Shown here piece by piece: positions 58,261-64,000 of a stretch of DNA of 64,000 bases (positions are counted from its first letter, which is position 1; each line of letters begins with the position of its first letter). Source of the DNA: Blastococcus sp. TBT05-19 (GTDB taxonomy: Bacteria > Actinomycetota > Actinomycetes > Mycobacteriales > Geodermatophilaceae); the NCBI RefSeq assembly GCF_003319095.1, contig NZ_QOHI01000005.1, forward strand, positions 62,001 to 126,000, read 5' to 3'. A program made the position numbers and the translations under genes. The notes beneath the pieces were generated by a model. It made no database searches and had not been told where the DNA came from. It saw nothing but the letters and a program-made list of their open reading frames with translations.

Positions 58261-61200
58261 CTAGGCCTTCGTCACCCAGAACCGCGAGCCCTCGGGCCCC
58301 TCGACGCCGTCGCCGTCGCCCGCCGTGCCCGCGTGCACCGCGACGGCCAGCACCTCTCCGGCCAGCTGCTCGCCGTGCTCCTCGAGCGCCTGGGCGAGCG
58401 CGCCCTCGGCGGTCCAGCGGAGCTCGATCCGGTCGCTGACCTCGAGGCCGGAGTTCTTCCGCGCCTCCTGCACCAGGCGGACCACCTCGCGCACCAGCCC
58501 GGCCCGCTCCAGCTCGGGGGTGAGCGTGAGGTCCAGGGCCACGGTGAGCCCACCGGTGCTGGCCACCGTCCAGCCCTCGCGAGGCGTCTCGGTGACGATC
58601 AGGTCGCCGTCCTCCAGCGCCACCGGGGTGCCGTCGACGTCGACGGTCGCGGTGCCCGCGCGGTAGTCGGCGACCAGGGCCGCGGCGTCGGTGGCGGCGA
58701 CCGCCTGCGCGACCGCCTGCACCTGCTTGCCGAGTCGGCGGCCGACGGCCCGGAAGTCGATCTTCACGCTGACGTCGACCAGGTCACCGCCGACGGCGGC
58801 CAGCTCGAGGATCTCGGTGACGTTGAGCTCGTCGGCCACCTCGGCGACCAGGTCGCGGGGGAGAGCCGACCACGACGGCGCGGCCACGACGGCGCGGGCC
58901 AGCGGCTGGCGGGTGCGCACCTTGGCGGAGGTGCGGGCCGACCGGCCCAGCTCCACCAGGCGGCGCACCAGCGTCATCTGCGCGACCAGCGTGTCGTCCA
59001 GCGCGTCGGTGTCCACCTCCGGCCACGAGGCCAGGTGCACGGAGTCCGGCACCTCCGACCCGCCCGCCCCGGCCCGGCCCGGGACCACGGCGCGGACCCA
59101 CACCTCGTCGGTGACGAACGGCGTGAACGGCGCCATGAGCCGGGTGAGGCCGTCGAGCACCTCGTGCAGCGTGCCGAGGGCTGCGGGGTCGCCGTCCCAG
59201 AAGCGGCGGCGGGAGCGGCGGACGTACCAGTTGGACAAGTCGTCGACGAACTGCGCGAGCATCCGCCCGGCGCCCTGGGTGTCGAACTCCTCCAGGGCGG
59301 CGGTGACGTCGCGGGTGACGGCGGCGAGCTCGGCCAGCGCCCAGCGGTCCAGCAGCGGGCGCTCGGCGCGCGCCGGGGCGGGGGCCGACGCCGGGTCCCA
59401 GCCGTTCGTCTCGGCGTAGAGGGTGAAGAAGCTCGCGGTGTTCCAGTAGGTGAGCAGCACCTTGCGGACGACCTCGGACAGCGTCTCGTGGCCCACCCGG
59501 CGGGCCGACCACGGCGAACCGCCGGCCAGCATGAACCAGCGGACGGCGTCGGCACCGTGCCGGTCCATGAGCGGGATTGGCTCGAGGATGTTGCCCAGGT
59601 GCTTGCTCATCTTGCGGCCGTCCTCGGCCAGGATGTGGCCCAGGCACAGCACGTTCTCGTAGGAGCTCTGCTCGAACACCAGGGTGCCGACGGCCATGAG
59701 CGAGTAGAACCAGCCACGGGTCTGGTCGATCGCCTCGGCGATGAAGTGCGCCGGGTAGGCGGCCTCGAACTGCTCCTGGTTGCGGTACGGCGCGCCCCAC
59801 TGGGCGAAGGGCATGGAGCCCGAGTCGTACCAGGCGTCGATCACCTGCGGCACGCGCCGGTAGGTCCCCGCCTCGCCGGGCAGCGTGAAGGTGACCTCGT
59901 CGATGAACGGCCGGTGCGGGTCGAGGTCGGACAGGTCGCGGCCGGTCAGCTCCGAGAGCTCGGCCAGCGAGCCGACGACGACCATGCGGGCCGGGTCGTC
60001 CTCGTTGCGCCAGACCGGCAGCGGGGTGCCCCAGTACCGATCGCGGGACAGCGCCCAGTCGACGTTGTTGTTCAGCCAGTCGCCGTAGCGCCCGGTCTTG
60101 ATGTTCTCCGGGTACCAGTTGGTCTTCTCGTTCTCGGCGAGCAGCCGGCCCTTGATGGCGCTGGTCCGGATGTACCAGGACGGCAGCGCGTAGTACATGA
60201 GCGGCGTGTGGCAGCGCCAGCAGTGCGGGTAGCTGTGCTCGTACCGGATCTCGCGGAACAGCACCCCGCGCGCCTTCAGGTCCTCGACCAGCGCGGCGTC
60301 GGCGGCCTTGAAGAAGTGCCCGCCGACCAGCGGGACGTCGGCCAGGAAGTGGCCGGTCGTGTCGATCGGGTTGACCACCGGCAGGCCGTAGCCGCGGCAC
60401 ACGGCGAGGTCGTCGGCGCCGAACGCGGGGGACTGGTGCACCAGCCCGGTGCCGTCGTCGGTGGTGACGTACTCGGCCAGGACGACGAAGTGGGCGTCCT
60501 CGCCGGCCGGGAAGTCGACCAGCTCGAAAGGCCGCTGGTAGTGGGTGCGCTCCCAGTCGCGGCCGAGGGCGCGACCCAGCACCTCGACGTCCTCACCGAG
60601 GACGGCGGCCAGCAGCGGCTCGGCGACGACCACGGGCACGTCGTCGGTGCCGGCGGGGCGCGCGACGACGTAGGTGACCTCGGGGTTCACGGCGACGGCG
60701 GTGTTGCTCGGCAGGGTCCACGGCGTCGTCGTCCAGACCAGCAGGTCGGCCCGGCCGGCCCACGCGCCGTCGACGATCGGCAGGCGGACGTACACCGACG
60801 GGTCGGTGAGCGTCTCGTACCCCTGGGCGACCTCGTGGTCGGAGAGCCCGGTCCCGCAGCGCGGGCAGTAGGGCGCCACGCGGTGGTCCTCGACCAGCAG
60901 GCCCTTCTCGTGGACCTGCTTGAGCGACCACCAGACGCTCTCGATGTAGCTGGGGTCCATCGTCCAGTAGGCCTGGGAGAAGTCGACCCAGTAGCCCATC
61001 CGGCGGGTGAGGTCGGCGAAGTCCGCGACGTGCTTCTCCACCGACTCGCGGCACCGGGCGTTGAACTCGGCGATGCCGTAGCGCTCGATGTCGGGCTTGC
61101 CCGCGAAGCCCAGCTGCTGCTCGACGGCGATCTCCACCGGCAGGCCGTGGCAGTCCCAGCCGCCGCGCCGGGGCACGTGCCAGCCCTGCATCGTCTTGAA

Positions 61201-61428
61201 GCGGGGGAAGACGTCCTTGAAGGCGCGCGCCTCGATGTGGTGGGTGCCGGGACGGCCGTTGGCGGTCGGCGGGCCCTCGTACACGTTCCACTGGGGCCGG
61301 CCCTGCGAGGCCTCCAGCGACCGGTCGAAGACCTTCTCGCTCTCCCACCGATCGAGGATGCGGTGCTCGAGGGCGGGGAGGTCGACCTGCGGGGGCAGCG
61401 CGGCGAAGGGACCGGTGGGAGCGCTCAC
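58261..61428 (-). CDS. ileS: Isoleucyl-tRNA synthetase, eukaryotic-like type
   Basis: 1055 residues from GTG 61428. Class I synthetase charging tRNA-Ile. The HIGH signature appears as GRPGTHHIEA at about 57-66, and the second signature as RKMSKHLGN at about 605-613; KMSKHLGN with His is the mark of the eukaryotic-like (IleS2) group, which is often less sensitive to mupirocin. WTTTPWTLPSNTA in the middle is the CP1 editing domain. Cys pairs PYCPRCGTGL and HCWRCHTPL lie in the insertion. The gap to the divergent antiporter is only 95 bp, so no T-box leader fits; a small inverted repeat (61447-61466) lies there. Confidence 0.96.
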   Translation of the reverse strand: MSAPTGPFAALPPQVDLPALEHRILDRWESEKVFDRSLEASQGRPQWNVYEGPPTANGRPGTHHIEARAFKDVFPRFKTMQGWHVPRRGGWDCHGLPVEIAVEQQLGFAGKPDIERYGIAEFNARCRESVEKHVADFADLTRRMGYWVDFSQAYWTMDPSYIESVWWSLKQVHEKGLLVEDHRVAPYCPRCGTGLSDHEVAQGYETLTDPSVYVRLPIVDGAWAGRADLLVWTTTPWTLPSNTAVAVNPEVTYVVARPAGTDDVPVVVAEPLLAAVLGEDVEVLGRALGRDWERTHYQRPFELVDFPAGEDAHFVVLAEYVTTDDGTGLVHQSPAFGADDLAVCRGYGLPVVNPIDTTGHFLADVPLVGGHFFKAADAALVEDLKARGVLFREIRYEHSYPHCWRCHTPLMYYALPSWYIRTSAIKGRLLAENEKTNWYPENIKTGRYGDWLNNNVDWALSRDRYWGTPLPVWRNEDDPARMVVVGSLAELSELTGRDLSDLDPHRPFIDEVTFTLPGEAGTYRRVPQVIDAWYDSGSMPFAQWGAPYRNQEQFEAAYPAHFIAEAIDQTRGWFYSLMAVGTLVFEQSSYENVLCLGHILAEDGRKMSKHLGNILEPIPLMDRHGADAVRWFMLAGGSPWSARRVGHETLSEVVRKVLLTYWNTASFFTLYAETNGWDPASAPAPARAERPLLDRWALAELAAVTRDVTAALEEFDTQGAGRMLAQFVDDLSNWYVRRSRRRFWDGDPAALGTLHEVLDGLTRLMAPFTPFVTDEVWVRAVVPGRAGAGGSEVPDSVHLASWPEVDTDALDDTLVAQMTLVRRLVELGRSARTSAKVRTRQPLARAVVAAPSWSALPRDLVAEVADELNVTEILELAAVGGDLVDVSVKIDFRAVGRRLGKQVQAVAQAVAATDAAALVADYRAGTATVDVDGTPVALEDGDLIVTETPREGWTVASTGGLTVALDLTLTPELERAGLVREVVRLVQEARKNSGLEVSDRIELRWTAEGALAQALEEHGEQLAGEVLAVAVHAGTAGDGDGVEGPEGSRFWVTKA

Positions 61429-61523
61429 GGGCCCATTCTCCCCGAACCGGCAAACGGGTTCGCCGGTGCGTCCCCGTCGGCGTGCGACCCGGTACGGGAG
61501 ACTGCCCCCATGGCGGGGGCTCG

Positions 61524-63035
61524 GTGAACACGACGGTCACGGTGGCCCTCGCCGTCGGCGCAGTCGTCGTGCTGCTCGCGGCGGTCGCGCTGCGCCTGGC
61601 CGACCGGCTCGGTCTCCCCAGCCTGCTGCTCTACCTGGCCTTCGGCGTGGCGCTGGGGGAGAGCGGCCTGGGCGTGCAGTTCGAGGACTACCCGCTGGCC
61701 CAGACCCTCGGCGTCGCCGCGCTGCTGGTCATCCTCGCCGAGGGTGGGCTGACCACCCGGTGGGCCGACGTGCGCCGCGCCATCGGGCCGGGCCTGAGCC
61801 TGGCCACGGTCGGGGTGGTGGTGAGCATCGGCGTCACCGCCGCCGTGACGGTGTGGCTGCTCGGCTGGGGGTGGACCTTCGCGCTGCTGGTGGCTGCGGT
61901 CATCAGCTCCACCGACGCCGCCGCCGTCTTCGCCACGCTGCGCCGGCTCCCGCTGCCCCGGCGGCTGGCCGCGTCCCTGGAGACCGAGAGCGGCCTCAAC
62001 GACGCACCGGTGATCCTGCTCGTCGTCGTCCTGTCCGACGTGCTGATCGGGGGCGCCTCGGGCCCCTGGTGGACGGTGCCGGTCGTGGTCGTGGCCGAGC
62101 TGGTCGGCGGCGCGGTGCTCGGGCTGGCGGTCGGGTTCGGCGGGGCGGAGCTGCTGCGCCGGGTCGCCCTGCCGCTGTCCGGCTTCTACCCGCTGGCCAC
62201 GCTGGCGCTGTGCGTGCTCGCCTTCGCCGGCGCCTCGTTGCTGCACACCTCGGGCTTCGTCGCCGTCTACCTCTGCGGGCTCGTCCTCGGCAACGCCACG
62301 CTGCCGCACCGCTCGGCCAGCATCGGCTTCGCCGAGGGCATGGCCTCGCTCGCGCAGATCGGGCTGTTCGTCATGCTCGGGCTGCTGGTGTCGCCCTCGC
62401 GGCTGCCCGAGGCCGTGGGCCCGGCGCTGGTCGTGGGCGGGGCGCTGCTGCTGCTCGCCCGGCCGCTGTCGGTGCTGGCCAGCCTCGTGTGGTTCCGCTT
62501 CCCGGCCCGGCAGCAGGCGTTCATCGCGTGGGCGGGGCTGCGCGGCGCCGTGCCGATCGTCGTCGCCACCTTCCCGCTGACCGCGCAGGTGCCGGGAGCG
62601 ACGCGGGTCTTCGACACCGTGTTCGTGCTGGTCGTCGTCTTCACCCTGGTGCAGGGCTGGTCGCTGCCCTGGGTGGCCCGGCGCCTGGGCATCGCCGCCC
62701 CCGTGGCGCCGCGGGAGATCCAGGTGGAGGCCGCGCCGCTGGAGGAGCTGGACGCCGAGCTCATGCAGATGACCGTGCCGGCCGGATCGCGGCTGCACGG
62801 CGTGTACCTGCCCGAGCTGCGCCTGCCCGAGGACGCCGCCGTCGTGCTGATCGTGCGGCAGGGGCGGTCGTTCGTGCCCGACGAGAACACCCGGCTCATG
62901 CGCGGGGACCAGGCGCTGCTGGTGTCGGCACGGCGCTCGCGGGCCGAGGCCGAGCGCCGGCTGCGGGCGGTCAGCCGCGCCGGCCGCCTGGCCATGTGGC
63001 GCGGCGAGACCGGCCGCCCCGACGAGACGGACTAG
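61524..63035 (+). CDS. Potassium/proton antiporter, CPA1 family with TrkA-C domain
   Basis: 503 residues from GTG 61524. About twelve membrane helices of the Na+/H+ exchanger fold, with ISSTDAAAVFATLRR and LETESGLNDAPVILL as the ion-site region (Thr-Asp and Asn-Asp), AWAGLRGAVPIVVATFPL in helix 11, then a cytosolic TrkA-C (RCK_C) domain at about 415-490: VPAGSRLHGVYLPELRLPEDAAVVLIVRQG. It resembles NhaP2/CvrA-type K+/H+ antiporters. Ion preference is family-based inference. Confidence 0.88.
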   Translation: MNTTVTVALAVGAVVVLLAAVALRLADRLGLPSLLLYLAFGVALGESGLGVQFEDYPLAQTLGVAALLVILAEGGLTTRWADVRRAIGPGLSLATVGVVVSIGVTAAVTVWLLGWGWTFALLVAAVISSTDAAAVFATLRRLPLPRRLAASLETESGLNDAPVILLVVVLSDVLIGGASGPWWTVPVVVVAELVGGAVLGLAVGFGGAELLRRVALPLSGFYPLATLALCVLAFAGASLLHTSGFVAVYLCGLVLGNATLPHRSASIGFAEGMASLAQIGLFVMLGLLVSPSRLPEAVGPALVVGGALLLLARPLSVLASLVWFRFPARQQAFIAWAGLRGAVPIVVATFPLTAQVPGATRVFDTVFVLVVVFTLVQGWSLPWVARRLGIAAPVAPREIQVEAAPLEELDAELMQMTVPAGSRLHGVYLPELRLPEDAAVVLIVRQGRSFVPDENTRLMRGDQALLVSARRSRAEAERRLRAVSRAGRLAMWRGETGRPDETD

Positions 63036-63099
63036 GTTCCGCCGAGCGCGGGACGGCTCGACGACGCCCGCCTGGTGCCGGGAGCGAGGAGGGTGCGGG

Positions 63100-63600
63100 A
63101 TGGCTGCCCGGCGCGACGAGCTGCGCATCGCGCCGGAGCTGCGCGAGGTGTGGAGGCCGTTCTACGTCTTCGGCCCCATGGCGGTGCTCGCCGTGTCGTG
63201 CGGGGCGATCGCCACGGCAGCGGGAGAGCCGGACGGGCTCGGAGTCGGTCTCTTCGTGGGGGTGACCATCGTGCTCTTCGCGGCAGCGAGAACCCTCGTC
63301 TGGCGACTGATCCCGGGATCCGTCTGCGTCGTCCTCGCGGACGACGGTCTGCAGCTCCGGCGGTTCGGGAGGATCTTCCGCAGGCACGCGTGGGTGGACG
63401 TCGAGAGCGCGCACGTCGAGCCGGGGGACCGCTGGCCGGAGTGGAACACCTGGGCCGGGTTCGCGCAGCTCCAGATCGTCCGTCGCGACGGGAGCCGCGT
63501 GAGCAGCCCGAGCATCCTGATCGTGCGGTCCACCGATGTCGACGCCGTCCAGAAGCTGCTGGACGAGCAGCTCGAGAGGCATGCCGCCGGGAGTCCCTAG
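63100..63600 (+). CDS. Small membrane protein with PH-like domain, unknown function
   Basis: 166 residues. Two membrane helices close together (about 22-43 and 48-66), then a beta-rich end (SVCVVLADDGLQLRRFGRIFRRHAWVDVESAHVE, FAQLQIVRRDGSRVSSPSILI) that looks like the bacterial PH-like domain of small membrane proteins. AGGAGGGTG lies just before ATG 63100. Codon use is slightly less GC-biased than in its neighbours. No function can be assigned. Confidence 0.7.
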   Translation: MAARRDELRIAPELREVWRPFYVFGPMAVLAVSCGAIATAAGEPDGLGVGLFVGVTIVLFAAARTLVWRLIPGSVCVVLADDGLQLRRFGRIFRRHAWVDVESAHVEPGDRWPEWNTWAGFAQLQIVRRDGSRVSSPSILIVRSTDVDAVQKLLDEQLERHAAGSP

Positions 63601-63809
63601 CCTCGGCCGGTCCGCAGAAAGGTGGCGGACACGCGGGAGGCGATGGCCGATCCACTCCCTCGCCCCGGCCCGTGCCGAGGGTCCGGCCGGAACGCATGCA
63701 GCTGGTTCTGACCGCGACGCGTCTGCAGGCGAGCGGCACCGACGCGTGGCATCGTGATCGCACCGGCACCGGGCGGCGGTCGCCGTGCCGGGACCCACGG
63801 AGCAACGCC
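63601..63809. other. Non-coding gap, no feature recognised
   Basis: 209 bp between the PH-like protein and the DUF4032 gene. It contains no credible reading frame. CATCGT near 63749 could be part of a promoter for the next gene, but the match is weak. Confidence 0.4.
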
Positions 63810-64000
63810 ATGCGCTACCTCTTCCGGCCACCGGCCGCGGACGCGACGGGCCTGCTGACGCTGCCGTGGGACCAGCCGCTCGAGGAGTGGGACCACGAGC
63901 TGCTGCTCGACGTCCCCTCGCGCGGCATCTCCCGGCACGTCGTCCGCTTCGTCGCCGTCGAGGGCCGGGTCTACGCGCTCAAGGAGATCGACGAGCGCCT
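63810..64000 (+). CDS. DUF4032 domain protein (kinase-like fold), C-terminus cut by window edge
   Basis: The first 63 codons are present from ATG 63810. The N-terminus shows LLTLPWDQPLEEW, then RGISRHVVRFV and VYALKEIDER, in which ALKEI looks like the lysine strand of a protein kinase fold. This matches the start of the DUF4032 (lipopolysaccharide kinase-like) family common in actinobacteria. The catalytic loop lies outside the window. Role unknown. Confidence 0.78.
   Translation, partial: MRYLFRPPAADATGLLTLPWDQPLEEWDHELLLDVPSRGISRHVVRFVAVEGRVYALKEIDER

Noticed and set aside
61429-61523. T-box leader for ileS, as known in some actinobacteria
   Set aside because: The gap is only 95 bp and lacks the T-box sequence; only a small inverted repeat (61447-61466) is present.
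58333-61527. A 1,064-codon plus-strand open frame opposite ileS
   Set aside because: Shadow of ileS; the minus-strand protein has all synthetase motifs while the plus-strand product is low-complexity.

Overview
The window is very GC-rich actinobacterial chromosome. It is almost fully coding, has many GTG starts, many 1-4 bp stop/start overlaps (ATGA, GTGA), and repeated leaderless promoters in which a TANNNT box sits 6-8 nt before the start codon. Gene content and order match the division and cell wall (dcw) region of Mycobacterium and Streptomyces relatives. The extra carotenoid genes, a DUF222-HNH gene and several lineage proteins suggest a pigmented, soil- or rock-dwelling member of the Geodermatophilaceae (Blastococcus/Modestobacter/Geodermatophilus type). 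That placement is inference from gene content only. No rRNA, tRNA, CRISPR array, prophage or insertion sequence was found.

Region 1 (1-13000): a cut nfo (endonuclease IV), a PASTA-type Ser/Thr kinase of the pknL locus, glyA behind a ZTP riboswitch, an FMN 2-hydroxyacid oxidase, an Rv2175c-like DNA-binding protein, the core carotenoid genes (crtYc-crtYd facing crtE-crtI-crtB), metF, a lipase and a CDP-alcohol phosphotransferase. Region 2 (13000-19400): adoK, then a six-gene minus-strand operon in which every junction overlaps by 4 bp: ybaK, GNAT, CrtO-like oxidase, CruF-like hydratase, CruG-like glycosyltransferase, flavin reductase. Together the two carotenoid loci predict a cyclised, oxidised, hydroxylated and glycosylated carotenoid.

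Region 3 (19400-32300): a DNA-damage block. A perfect LexA box controls a DUF6504 / HEPN / DnaE2-type polymerase operon, and a second perfect LexA box sits before dinB. Between them lie a DUF222-HNH endonuclease, a VOC protein, a methyltransferase-phosphodiesterase pair, and a three-gene operon of a (Gly-Gly-Ala-Asp)n repeat peptide, a JmjC/cupin hydroxylase and a sucrase/ferredoxin-like protein. That last operon is the best candidate here for an undescribed system: a peptide-modifying or protein-hydroxylating unit.

Region 4 (32300-57700): DUF3040 protein; MoxR-DUF58-transglutaminase operon; then the dcw cluster mraZ-rsmH-ftsL-ftsI-murE-murF-mraY-murD-ftsW-murG-murC-ftsQ-ftsZ-pgeF-yggS-sepF-yggT-wag31, ended by a 16-bp perfect terminator stem. 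It carries five 10-bp-phased MraZ boxes, a highly structured mraZ-rsmH spacer, and a perfect palindrome before ftsZ. Region 5 (57700-64000): a small Cys-motif membrane protein, eukaryotic-type ileS, a K+/H+ antiporter, a membrane protein of unknown role and a cut DUF4032 gene.
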